From assembly GCA_963210315.1 (NCBI GenBank), contig OY723262.1, forward strand, positions 2,294,001-2,358,000: a stretch of DNA of 64,000 nt, given 5' to 3'. This DNA comes from Rhynchopus euleeides. Lineage: Eukaryota > Euglenozoa > Diplonemea > Diplonemida > Diplonemidae. This document shows positions 41,223 to 52,000 of the stretch, piece by piece. The notes below the pieces were generated by a model. That model did not search any database and was not told the DNA's origin. It saw nothing but the letters and a program-made list of their open reading frames with translations. The position numbers were made by a program, and so were the translations under genes. How positions within the stretch are numbered: position 1 is the stretch's first letter; each line of letters starts with the position of its first letter.

Positions 41223-43882
41223 GGGGGTATCAAATGGGGGTGACAAACACGATTTTTCAAAAAACTGGCGCAGAGGCCCCAAAGCCCCCGTAAACCCTCC
41301 AAACCCCCCCAGATCGGTCCGGAAACCCATCGAACCCCACTTTTCCACCATTCCGGGCACCTCAGGTGCCCGAATTGGGGTACCTAATTTTCGTGCCACC
41401 GTTTGGTACCACACAGTGTCACTGAGGGGGGGGTTAGGAAAGGGTACGCACTAATACCACATTTCTGACGGGCTAGAACTCGTCATCAGGCGCCATGTAG
41501 GTGGCATCGATCAGGTCTTCGATGAGCTTTGGTTTGATTATGTACTTCCCTCCCTGTCGCACAGGCAGGTCGTGCTCAGCTGCTTTGTCCCGCAGTTCAG
41601 CCACAGAGAGCTTGGTGTACTCAGTCCGCAGCTGCTACTTCATTGTGGTGCGATGTATCCTCAAGTGAACGTCCTCATCTGAGTTCAATTTCCTCTCCTT
41701 GTAGGATGAGTACGTCTCTTCGCTCGGCACAAGCGGGACCCCAATCTCAAAGAGTGCCCTGCGGTTGTGTTTTCGCTGCGCAATGCTCGCAATCCTCTCT
41801 GGGTTGCAGCCGGGAAGATCCTCACTCAGCAAGCCGACTGTACCATGCGCTCCCTCAATGAAGTCGTTCGAGTGTGGAAGGTCTTTGGCAGCCTCTGGCG
41901 GGAGATCCGTGTCATGAGCCACAAAGCGATCAAAAGTCTCGATCATGCGTGCCACTGATCCCCGAAGGCGGCTTGCGCATGTAGAGTCGAAGTGCTCCTG
42001 GGCTTGCTGCATGCCAAGGGGGTTGCGCCCTGCCGTCTCAAATATCCACTGTGGAAACTTGCTTTTCACACGCGAAAGAGTCACGAGCCACCCTCGGAGG
42101 GTCGGGTAGAGTTTGCGGGCTTCCGTGACATTCATCTCGCCACGCAATTTGCACCCTTTCAGCAGTACATACGTACTCTTGTACCAGGCAAAGCAGACCG
42201 CAGCAACCACCAACTCTGGCACAATGTCGTCACACAACAGCACACTGAGTGCGTTGCTTCCCGGAATGTACAGCTCGCGTCGCTCAACAGCCTTGGTCAA
42301 TACATCCCGGTTGTGGAGCACTGCCGCGCAGGAACGGCATAGCCACCCATATTTGTTTCCCACCTGCCTTCCCAACGTAAACCCCTTTGGAATGCCTCCT
42401 TTTGTTGCGAAGAGTGTTGATACCATCTTGATTCCCGTCGATGTGGTGGCGTTCGTGCTTTTAGGACAGCAAGCGGTGTGAAGCGTCTCGATCGCAGCTT
42501 GGGTGGTGGTGTTGATATCAACCGATTCAATGGTGTGCTTCCACTTGTGCGACGAGCACCCCGAAGGTATCAACCCTCCAAGGACACAGGCAGCTTTGGC
42601 CGTTGATTCGTGATCAGTCAGACACAGTGATGGTTTTTGAAAGCCGGCCTCCGTCGCCGCCAGCAGAACACGCTGGATCTGGGGCACCTTGTCGATGGCA
42701 CGGCTTCCCTCCCCGACGGAGCTGTCGGCCACGACTTGGAGCACCCTGCCGGTCTCAGGGCTTGCAGCAGAGAACGAGACCTGCGAGTACTTCACCCCTT
42801 GCTGCGAGCGCGCACCCGACGAGGTGTCCATGCACGTCTGCACCTGCCCTCCTTTTTCACGAAGCTTCGTCAGGAACCGATCAGTACTCATTGGACCTGC
42901 CCACGCATCAGTGCGTTTGACTGTCGCCGCACTGATGTTGCGCCCCTTCCCACGAGTGCCAAGGATGCACTCCAGGATGTCGCTCAGAGCCTCGCCACAG
43001 CTCTTCGCGCCGATCCCCCACCCTCGCAGCACTGTCAGCGCCGTTGCCACACCGGCGCTGTAGCCCCCCTCCTTGTTGTAGAGGGAGGTCGGTGTCACAA
43101 GACACCGCTGTCGCAAGCGCTTATATTTGGCGTGTAATCGTCTATACGCGCTTGCGGAGTACACTCCCGGACTCGAGGTTTTCGGAGTCGTAGCGTCCTC
43201 GGGGTCGCTGTCGCTGTCGCTGTCGCTTTGATTGACACTGCCACTGTCACAGTCGCTGTCGCTGTCGCTGTCTTCATCGGTTGTATTCTCCACTGGCCCC
43301 TCACCCGCGCTCGCGCCCTTTGCCATCGGGCGAACTGTGTGATCGCAGTTCACACACCACCGGAACTCTCGTTTCCCTTCGCACTGCACCCGCGTCTTCC
43401 GCGCACCGATCCGCGAAAGGGCCTTTAAAAAGGCCTCCTTCGTGGGGGCCCCGCGCGTGCGCCTGAGTATGCGCGCCCGCTGCGCGTTCAAATCGCACCA
43501 CCGTGCCCCACACAGCTCCACGGGCAGCTGGCCGACGAACTTCCTCGCCGCGGCGATGGCGTTCGCACTCCGAGCAACCGTGCGGCCCATTCTTGTGTTT
43601 GTGCGGTATTCACAGCACTCTGCAGATGATTGTGGGTGTCTGTGGTGCGTATCCTTTCCTAACCCCCCCTCAGTGACACTGTGTGGTACCAAACGGTGGC
43701 ACGAAAATTAGGTACCCCAATTCGGGCACCTGAGGTGCCCGGAATGGTGGAAAAGTGGGGTTCGATGGGTTTCCGGACCGATCTGGGGGGGTTTGGAGGG
43801 TTTACGGGGGCTTTGGGGCCTCTGCGCCGGTTTTTTGAAAAATCGTGTTTGTCCACGTAAAAGGGTGGCATTTGACCCCCCC
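41223..43882 (-). mobile_element. TA-flanked long-TIR element with transposase gene (copy B, presumed autonomous)
   Basis: 2660 bp. TIRs of ~233 bp (41223-~41455 and ~43648-43882) match those of copies A, D and E, with TA at 41221-41222 and 43883-43884. It carries one ORF. The non-autonomous copies share its TIRs and have remnants of a related transposase gene. Confidence 0.85.
41635..43590 (-). CDS. Putative DDE transposase of unassigned family
   Basis: 651 residues from the ATG at 43590; an upstream extension of the frame runs into the TIR and lacks ATG. N-terminal ~100 residues include a Cys pair (WCVNC) near basic residues. An Asp/Ser run of SDSDSD repeats follows. Possible catalytic residues: Asp in VQTCMDTSSGARSQQGVKYS, Asp in PSLCLTDHESTAKAA followed by SSHKWKH, and Glu in HSNDFIEGAHGTVG near the C-terminus, an order and spacing compatible with a DDE nuclease. 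A Cys pair WLCRSC lies between. Being the only ORF between matching TIRs supports a transposase. TA duplication suggests an IS630/Tc1/mariner-like mechanism, but the sequence does not show that family's motifs to me. Confidence 0.6.
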   Translation of the reverse strand: MGRTVARSANAIAAARKFVGQLPVELCGARWCDLNAQRARILRRTRGAPTKEAFLKALSRIGARKTRVQCEGKREFRWCVNCDHTVRPMAKGASAGEGPVENTTDEDSDSDSDCDSGSVNQSDSDSDSDPEDATTPKTSSPGVYSASAYRRLHAKYKRLRQRCLVTPTSLYNKEGGYSAGVATALTVLRGWGIGAKSCGEALSDILECILGTRGKGRNISAATVKRTDAWAGPMSTDRFLTKLREKGGQVQTCMDTSSGARSQQGVKYSQVSFSAASPETGRVLQVVADSSVGEGSRAIDKVPQIQRVLLAATEAGFQKPSLCLTDHESTAKAACVLGGLIPSGCSSHKWKHTIESVDINTTTQAAIETLHTACCPKSTNATTSTGIKMVSTLFATKGGIPKGFTLGRQVGNKYGWLCRSCAAVLHNRDVLTKAVERRELYIPGSNALSVLLCDDIVPELVVAAVCFAWYKSTYVLLKGCKLRGEMNVTEARKLYPTLRGWLVTLSRVKSKFPQWIFETAGRNPLGMQQAQEHFDSTCASRLRGSVARMIETFDRFVAHDTDLPPEAAKDLPHSNDFIEGAHGTVGLLSEDLPGCNPERIASIAQRKHNRRALFEIGVPLVPSEETYSSYKERKLNSDEDVHLRIHRTTMK

Positions 43883-43884
43883 TA

Positions 43885-44685
43885 GGCATAGGGTGCGGGC
43901 GATTCGCCTATCGCCCTATATTCGCCCAACCGGGTTCGAGCCCCGATTATCGCGTATCGAATCGCCTTATCGCCCATTATCGCCCAATTATCGCCCGATT
44001 ATCGCCAAATTATCGCCCAGTATCGCCCGTTTTCTTTCACACTTTCTCAGCTAGTGGTGAGTGGGTTGCCACTCTGCTGACCCTGGGTCCCACAGGGCCC
44101 TGTGACCTCGTCAGCAACTGGGCCAAGACCTAGGATTCTGCATCAGAAATCAGCTTCTGACCACTGACGTCATGTGGGTGGGTCACTTCCTCGGTCAAAA
44201 CCCGTGAGGAACTGGGCATTGGCCCAGATCCTGACCTCGCTCAGGACCTGTTCACTCGCCGGTACTAGGAGCACTCATGAGCATGAAGCGGGCACACCTT
44301 AGTGTTGAAGGAGATGCGTGGTCCTAGTGTAGTCGGTCTGAATGGGAGGAGATGAACTCCGTACATTTGAGATGACTCGTTGCATAGCCCACAGGAAGCT
44401 TCACGGCTGATCTGAGACCTGGGGCGGTTCTGACCCTGGTCACAGAGTCATCACCCACTGAGAACACTGGAGCAGAGGGCTTGATCTAGGTCAGGAACCG
44501 GGTCTTCACTGAGGCAATGACCCACTCACCACCTCAGCAGTGATCTGACGTCCCTGGCCGCCATTTTGCCCCCAAAAATACGACGGAAAAATTATCGCCC
44601 ACTTATCGCCTTGACAGAATGGGCGATAATGAGGGCGATAATTTTTGCGATCTGGGCGATAACCGAATCGCCCGCACCCTATGCC
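43885..44685. mobile_element. 801-bp MITE with GGCATAGGGTGCGGGCGATT ends, TA-flanked
   Basis: TIRs GGCATAGGGTGCGGGCGATT (43885) and its exact complement (to 44685), extended by TTATCGCCC-type subterminal repeats on both sides. It is flanked by TA (43883-43884 and 44686-44687), the first shared with copy B. Non-coding. Confidence 0.85.
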
Positions 44686-44700
44686 TAGGGGGGGGGGGTA

Positions 44701-45848
44701 GGGGGGGTCAAATGGGGGTGACAAACACGATTTTTCAAAAAACCGGCGCAGAGGCCCCAAAGCCCCCGTAAACCCTCCAAACCCCCCCAGATCGGTCCGG
44801 AAACCCATCGAACCCCACTTTTCCACCATTCCGGGCACCTCAGGTGCCCGAATTGGGGTACCTAAATTTTGTGCCACCGTTTGGTACCGTACAGTGCCAC
44901 TGTGTGGGAGGTTGGAAAAGAAAATGCCCCAACACACCACATCTGAGGGTTGCAATGCATGTTGCTTGCCAACCACGTCATCCGGTGGGTGTCAGGCGCT
45001 ATGTAGGTGGCATGAGCCAGGTCTTCGATGTGTTCTGGCTTGTATATGTACCTCCCTGCCTGCGGCACAGGCACTGCCTTTGTCCCCCACACCAGCCACA
45101 GAGAGCGTATTGTACTCGGTCCACGGTTGCTGATTCATTGTGATGCGTTGTATCCTCGAGTGAACGTCACACACTAGTGGCACCACCACCCGCCATCCGA
45201 GAGCTGTATTGACTTTGCGCCCTTCCGTTGCATTCACCTCGCCACGCATATTGCACCGTTCAGTACCAGTGCTCTTGGGCCAGGCAAAGTAGACCGCAGC
45301 AACTACCAATTCTGGCACAATGGGTACCACGACAGCGCACTTCGTGTGTTCCCGGAATGTACAGCTCGTGTTGCAACAGTCGTTGTCAACACATCCCGGT
45401 TGTGGAGCACTGCTGCACAGGAATCACACGACCATCTGGACTTGTTCCGTACCTACAGGCAGCCTCCCGGTGCATGGTGGCAGGGAGGTACATATACAAG
45501 CCAGAACTCATCGAAGACCTGGCTAATGCCACCTACATAGCGCCTGACACCCACCGGATGACGTGGTTGGCAAGCAACATGCATTGCAACCCTCAGATGT
45601 GGTGTGTTGGGGCATTTTCTTTTCCAACCTCCCACACAGTGGCACTGTCCGGTACCAAACGGTGGCACAAAATTTAGGTACCCCAATTCGGGCACCTGAG
45701 GTGCCCGGAATGGTGGAAAAGTGGGGTTCGATGGGTTTCCGGACCGATCTGGGGGGGTTTGGAGGGTTTACGGGGGCTTTGGGGCCTCTGCGCCGGTTTT
45801 TTGAAAAATCGTGTTTGTCCACGTAAAAGGGTGGCATTTGACCCCCCC
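44701..45848. mobile_element. TA-flanked non-autonomous long-TIR element (copy D)
   Basis: 1148 bp, TA at 44699-44700 and 45849-45850; near-identical to copy A but inverted. Confidence 0.85.
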
Positions 45849-46115
45849 TAGGGGGGGGGGGGGGCTCATCGTAGTGGAAGTGCGGAAAATGAACACGGTG
45901 GGATCTTGTAAATTTTACATGTATAACTACAAGTATATACATGTATTATACATGTATAATACTTGCATGTCAACTATTATACATGTATAATACATGTACC
46001 GTATACGTAAATATTTTGGAACGTAAATATTATGGAACGTAAATATTATGGAACGTAAATATTTTGGAACGCTGGTGGGTTGGCGTTCCAGATTTTTTTC
46101 GTTCCATAATATTTA

Positions 46116-46251
46116 CAGGGCTTTCTGCGACTCGGGGACTTGGACCAGGTGATCGGACGGCATACAGAGTCCCTGACGGGACCTACTCGTGCACTTTTCG
46201 CGCGATTCCTGACGCAAGCCGTCCTCACCACCGAGTCCCCAACTGGCCCTG
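46116..46251 (+). repeat. 136-bp unit with CAGGGC ends, copy 1
   Basis: It starts CAGGGCTTTCTGCGACTCGG and ends GGCCCTG, flanked by inverted TAAATATTATGGAAC. Present again inverted at 46505-46640 and 48282-48417, with few differences. Confidence 0.8.
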
Positions 46252-46504
46252 TAAATATTATGGAACGTAAATATTATGGAACGGACCGGCCAAAAATGGG
46301 CCCGTTCCATAATATTTACGTATACGGTATATGCCTGAAATATACATGTAAAATACATGTATATCAAGTAAAAATACAAGTATAATACTTGCATGTCAAC
46401 TATTATACATGTATTTTTACTTGATATACCGTATACGTAAATATTATGGAACGTAAATATTATGGAACGGGCCCATTTTTGCCCGGTCCGTTCCATAATA
46501 TTTA

Positions 46505-46640
46505 CAGGGCCAGTTGGGGACTCGGTGGTGAGGGTGGCTTGCCTCAGGAATCGCGCGAAAAGTGCACGAGTAGGTCCCGTCAGGGACTCTGTATGCCGTC
46601 CGATCACCTGGCCCAAGTCCCCGAGTCGCAGAAAGCCCTG
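46505..46640 (-). repeat. 136-bp unit, copy 2 (inverted)
   Basis: Together with copy 1 it forms the arms of a ~0.75-kb palindrome centred near 46375. Confidence 0.8.
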
Positions 46641-47253
46641 TAAATATTATGGAACGAAAAAAATCTGGAACGCCAACCCACCAGCGTTCCAAAATATTTA
46701 CGTTCCATAATATTTACGTTCCAAAATATTTACGTATACGGTACATGTATTTTACATGTATATTTCAGGCATTTACATGTATTTTACATGTATAATACTT
46801 GTCATGCAAGTATTATACATGTAAAATACTTGCATGACAAGTAAAATACTTGCATGCAAGTAAAATACATGTATTTTACTTGCATGCAAGTATTTTACTT
46901 GTCATGCAAGTATTATACATGTATTTTACTTGTCATGCAAGTATTTTACATGTATAATACTTGCATGACAAGTATTATACATGTAAAATACATGTAAATG
47001 CCTGAAATATACATGTAAAATACATGTATATCAAGTAAAAATACATGTATAATAGTTGACATGCAAGTATTATACTTGTATTTTTACTTGATATACCGTA
47101 AACGGAAATATTGTGGACCGTAATAAAGGTGAACCGTACTATAGGTGGACCGTAAAAAAGATGGAACAAATGGGATTTTTCCGGAACTTGGAACATTTTT
47201 ACGGTCCACCTATTTTACGGTTGGGATCGTGGACTTGGCGGTTTTTTTTACGA

Positions 47254-47282
47254 GTTCCTTCGCGACGAAGTCGCGAAGGAAC
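47254..47282. repeat. Perfect hairpin GTTCCTTCGCGAC-GAA-GTCGCGAAGGAAC
   Basis: 13-bp arms with a 3-base loop, between copies of an ACGGTCCACC motif. Confidence 0.75.
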
Positions 47283-47454
47283 CAAGGAAATCGTACGACT
47301 GAAGCTGCAGGATTAACACCACAGGGCCTCAGCACAGAGTGTGCGCTCACCATCGTCCGGGAACTGTTCTCCCACAGTTACTGCAGGGTGTACTACACTA
47401 AAGGAGTACGATTTCCCTGAATTTTCCGGGCACTGATTCACGAATTTACATCTG

Positions 47455-47560
47455 GAGGGAGCCCGGTGGTCTCAGCTTCTGTCTGCGCGCCCTGCCGTAC
47501 TGTGGCTGCTTTTGTGGGCTCGTGCAGCAGGTTCTACTTTTACTTCTACCGGAATGCTCC
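47455..47560 (-). repeat. LINE-like 3' tail fragment (third copy)
   Basis: The complement contains GTAGAAGTAAAAGTAGAACC, TGCTGCACGAGCCC and AGCAGCCACAGTACGGCAGG, homologous to ~9008-9105. Confidence 0.55.
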
Positions 47561-48000
47561 TTGCATGGTACTACACTTCTCGAGGTGTGGTGGTGGGTGA
47601 GTCTCGAGGTGAGTGGTGGTGATCGTGCCTTTTCCACACGCAGGGAGGACTTGCTTCTCTTGCTGGTGTTGGTTGCGGTGGTGGAGGGAGGGTCCAAAGC
47701 TGGGAGGTCGGGAGGCCTACGTGTGGGTGTCTGCGGCGTGGAGGCCGCAGTCCGCGCCCCGCAACCCACCAGCCCGCGGGCGAAAAACGCATTGTCTTTT
47801 CCATATTCAGTCCCAATAAATGGTGGACCGTAAAAAAGATGGAACGTTTGGCCTTTTTTTGGGAACTTGGAACATTTTTACGGTCCACCCTTTTTCCGTT
47901 TACGGTACATGTATTTTACATGTATATTTCAGGCATATACATGTATTATACATGTATAATAGTTGACATGCAAGTATTATACATGTATAATACCGTATAC

Positions 48001-48193
48001 CTACCACCCCCCGTGTATATGTCACCCCCCCCAGGTGCAAAAATCGGGAGGGGGGTGACATGTACACACCTTTTAGGGGGTGACATAAACACGGGGGGTG
48101 GTAGGTTAGTGTATGTCACCCCCCGCCAGGGCCGCCTGGGGGTGACATAAACACACCCCTTTTGGGGGGTGACATATACACGGGGGGTGGTAG
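48001..48193. repeat. Palindromic unit with CTACCACCCCCCGTGTATAT ends
   Basis: ~30-bp inverted termini (CTACCACCCCCCGTGTATAT plus GTCACCCCCC) with further internal GGGGGTGACATAAACAC motifs. Similar in pattern to 13242-13307. Confidence 0.7.
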
Positions 48194-48281
48194 GTACGTA
48201 AATATTATGGAACGTAAATATTATGGAACGGGCCCATTTTTGGCCGGTCCGTTCCATAATATTTACGTTCCATAATATTTA

Positions 48282-48417
48282 CAGGGCCAGTTGGGGACTC
48301 GGTGGTGAGGACGGCTTGCGTCAGGAATCGCGCGAAAAGTGCACGAGTAGGTCCCGTCAGGGACTCTGTATGCCGTCCGATCACCTGGTCCAAGTCCCCG
48401 AGTCGCAGAAAGCCCTG
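48282..48417 (-). repeat. 136-bp unit, copy 3 (inverted)
   Basis: As copy 2, with minor differences. Confidence 0.8.
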
Positions 48418-48899
48418 TAAATATTATGGAACGAAAAAAATCTGGAACGCCAACCCACCAGCGTTCCAAAATATTTACGTTCCATAATATTTACGTTCCA
48501 TAATATTTACGTTCCAAAATATTTACGTATACGGTACATGTATTATACTTGTAGTTATACATGTAAAATTTACAAGATCCCACCGTGAAGGCGATCTCCC
48601 CCCCGCCCTTCACACAAAATACCCGCACCCCATGTCATGTCGTGGCACGCCGACACAGGATTGTTGGCGGAGTGAGAACGGCACACACCACACCCAACCA
48701 CCCCGCCACAAACAAAGTAAAATGCCGAACATTGTTGCCTCCTGATTGCCTCGCAAAAAGCCCTCCCGCGCGTGCTGCCATATGTTCGGGTGCACCACAC
48801 ACCACAGGGGAGGGCCCTCGTGTGGCCAGATTCGGGGTGTTGGCACGTTATATAATCCCAGACTCAAGACGGTGCGCGCAGACCCCCCCCCCCCCCTTC

Positions 48900-49022
48900 T
48901 CCTTCCCCTACTACCTGTCGCACATTGCACCCCTCCCCCACCCCCCACAGCGGGGCCACAATGTTACACCGCCACCACCACCACCCACCCTTTTGCATCT
49001 CCATACACACCCACCACCATAG
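48900..49022 (+). promoter_or_regulatory. Two candidate trans-splice acceptors before the coiled-coil gene
   Basis: C-rich tract ending CAG (48948-48950), 10 bases before an ATG at 48961. A second C/A-rich tract ends in TAG (49020-49022), 16 bases before the ATG at 49039. The peptide between the two ATGs is His-rich low complexity, so I favour 49039. Confidence 0.4.
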
Positions 49023-49038
49023 GCGGACAGGCCTCGTC

Positions 49039-52000
49039 ATGGAGAGCCGCGTGTGGTATGGGGGCAGCTGCAACACAGGCAAGAGAGATGACACTGCGCT
49101 GGAGGAGTGCGCCCGCAGCTCCTCCGAGGCCGTGCTGTCCGTGACATCCCAGCCGGAGAAGGAGCTCCGCGTCGACCTGCTGAAGGGACCACCCGGCGCC
49201 ACTGCTGCCCACCACATCCGGTGGTCCTCCATCGAGCTCGAGAGCTTCCTGCGGGTGCCGGGTGGGGAGGACCCGAAGGCCGAGGCAGCCAGCTCGGCAC
49301 TGCTCTACCGCGTCGCCGCCAGCATGGCGGGGTACCCCGCCAAGGCGGAGCAGAGCGGCTTCCCGCAGTGGTGCTTCGTCATCCGGGTCCACGGCGCAGC
49401 CGTGGCGGAGCCCCATGTGCTGACCTTCTTCTGCGCGCAGGAGGCGCCGTGGCGGCAGTGGGTGGACTTCCTCATCCTGATGTCGAAGGCGGAGGACCCC
49501 TCCTGGAAGACCCCGTCCCCCCGGAAGGCGCTGACCCACATCGACAACAACGCGCCCTCCCCGAAGAAGGCGAAGGGGGACACCCTCGAGGCGCAGTGCA
49601 GCAGCTCTGCTGCTGGGCATGCTGCCCAGCGCTGCCCGTCGCCCGGGGTGGGGGCGATCCCCCCCAAGGCTGACGAGGGGCGCGAGTCGCAGTTCGTCGC
49701 GACGCGTCCGGAGGGTGTGCAGGTCACCGCAGGGGGGCCTGCCGGCACGCTGCTGCGTGTCCTGCCGCAGGGCGAGGTGTTCTCCGGCACCGCCGTGGCG
49801 GGCGGGGGTGGTGTGCGCCTCACCACCACAGTCGAGGGGGTTGTCACCGACGCGCGGCGCGCGCTGCGCGTCGCATCCCACTACGACGCCCCGCTGGAGC
49901 CCCACGCCACGGTGGAGGTGGCGGTGCCCGGTGTTGCCCTCACCGTGTCGGGCGTCGCCGCGCAGGAGGAGGGGGCGCCAGCAGCGCCTCCCCGCGTGGT
50001 GGACCTCGCTGAGGGCGTGCCTGCCAAGGTGCTGGAGGTGTTCGACTTCGACGCGGGCAGCGGAGGCGCCGTGCAGTGCGCCCGCATCGTCGTCGGGCTC
50101 GACGCGTTTGCCTCCGGGGCCTGCGAGGGGGTGGGCGAGGGAGCGGGCTGCTCGGAGTGGGTCGTGACGTCGCCTGCTGGGGCAGCGTGGCGTGACAGCC
50201 CTGCGGCGACGCAGCAATCCGGCACGCTGCGGGTCGGGGAGGTGCTCACCGTGGCCCGGCAGGACGGCGGGGCGGTGCGGGTGCTGCGGCCTGTGGTGGG
50301 GTATGTCGCGGCGGGGGATGCGGAGCCCGCAACCGCCTTCCGGCAGGGCTTCCTCGAGGCGAAGGTGGCGCAGCTCAGCGACGAGGTGTCGCGGCACAGC
50401 GCCGTGCGGCTGAAGCAGGTGCAGGCGAGCCACGCCTCGCTGGAGGCGACCGTCGCCTCCCTGCAGCGGCAGCTCGGGGAGTGCGGCGATGGGGAGTCGG
50501 GCGAGAGGGCAGCGCAGCTGGAGCGGCAGCTCGCAGCTGCCGACGAGGCGCGTGCCTCCCTCGAGGTGCAGTGTGCGGAGGAGGCGGAGAAGGCGGGGGC
50601 AGCAGAGGCTGTCTGCGGCCAGCTGGCGCAGGATCTCGCAGACGCGAAGGAGAGGGCGGCCGAGGCGGAGCAGCGTGCGGCCACTATGGTGGCGATGCTG
50701 GAGGAGAGGCGCGCAGACTCACAGCTGCTGTCGGCACGGTCAGCCCCGGGGAAGGGGGTCACGGTGTCGCCCCTGGAGATCGACCTGGTGGCTTCTCTCG
50801 GCTCGCTGCAGACCTGCCAGAGCGACGCGCTGTTCGGGGATGGGTCCCTGCAAGGGCACCCCGTGGCCCTGCCTGCCAACCCGGTGGGGGCGGTGGACAC
50901 CCCTGTGTCCGATGGGACCGACCTCGACACCACCGTGCGGGTCCTGCAGGAGGCGGTGGACAAGGCGGAGGCGGATCAGCTGCTCGAGTCGCAGAACGAA
51001 AGCTTGGCTGTGGCGCTGCGTGAGGCTGTGGCTGACAAGGAGGCTGCAGAGGCTCGGGTCGCCCAGGGTGTGGAGGAGAAGGAGGCCCTCGTGTCGGACT
51101 ACAACCAGGCGATGGTGGCCATGCAAGACACGGTGGAGGCTGTGCAGGCCCAGCTGGATCAGGCAGAGAGGGAGCACGCGACACACAGGGAGCAGGCGGC
51201 GCGCCAGCTGAGGGAGAAGGGCGAACAGCTCGCATCGCTGCGCGACGTGGTGGCGTCGAAGAACACAACGCTCGAGACCCTGAAGCGGGAGGCTGTGGGC
51301 GACACGGAGGACATCGACGTGCTGCGGGCACAGCTGGAGCACCGCCAGAAGGAAGTCGAGGCTGCTGGGGAGGATCTGCGCAACGCGACTGCCGCATCAC
51401 TTGCCCTGCACAGCGCCATCGAGGAGCGTGACGAGCACATCCGGGAGCTGGAGGAGCAGTGCTGCCAGGACGACACCAAGGAGGAGGCAGCACAGGCAGT
51501 GCTGCAGGCGATGAGCGAGCGCATTGCAGACCTGGAGGCGCAGCAGCACACGTCATCCGATGCGACGCAGCAGCTGCAGGAGGCTCTGCAGACACTGCAG
51601 GCAGAGCACGAGGCACTGCAGACATCCGCACAGCACTCTCAGGCGGCAGCCGACACCGCACAGCAGCAGGCACGCACACGGGACGAGGAGGCGGCCCGCC
51701 TGCAGCAGGCCCTCGTGGAGGCGACGGCGGAGAAGGAGTCTGCGGTGTCGCGTGTCGCATCGCTGCTGGAGGCCAAGCTGCAGGCAGAGGAGGACCTCGG
51801 GGCGGCGCAGCAGGGCGCCGCCGACGCCGCAGGCCTGCAGGCTGCCCTGCAGGAGGGGCAGGGCGAGGCACGCTCCCTGCGTGGCGAGCTGCACGACTTG
51901 GCTGAGGCTCACGAGGCACGCGAGGTGCAGCTGCGCGAGGCCCTCGATGCCAAGGCTGCTGCTCACGCGTCGCTTGCTGTGGAGCTCGAAGAGGCGCGGC

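Larger units (their letters stand above)
45894..48587. mobile_element. AT-rich block of nested palindromes bounded by inverted repeats
   Basis: The outer inverted repeats CACGGTGGGATCTTGTAAAT (45894) and its complement (48587) extend ~45 bp. Inside are TACATGTA / CTTGCATG repeats, tandem GTAAATATTATGGAAC units, three copies of a 136-bp sequence, an inner unit (~47095-47907) bounded by ACCGTAAACGGAAA-type ends, and a CTACCACCCCCCGTGT palindromic unit. No coding capacity. Base composition is sharply unlike the GC-rich neighbours. A target duplication is not clear. Confidence 0.65.
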
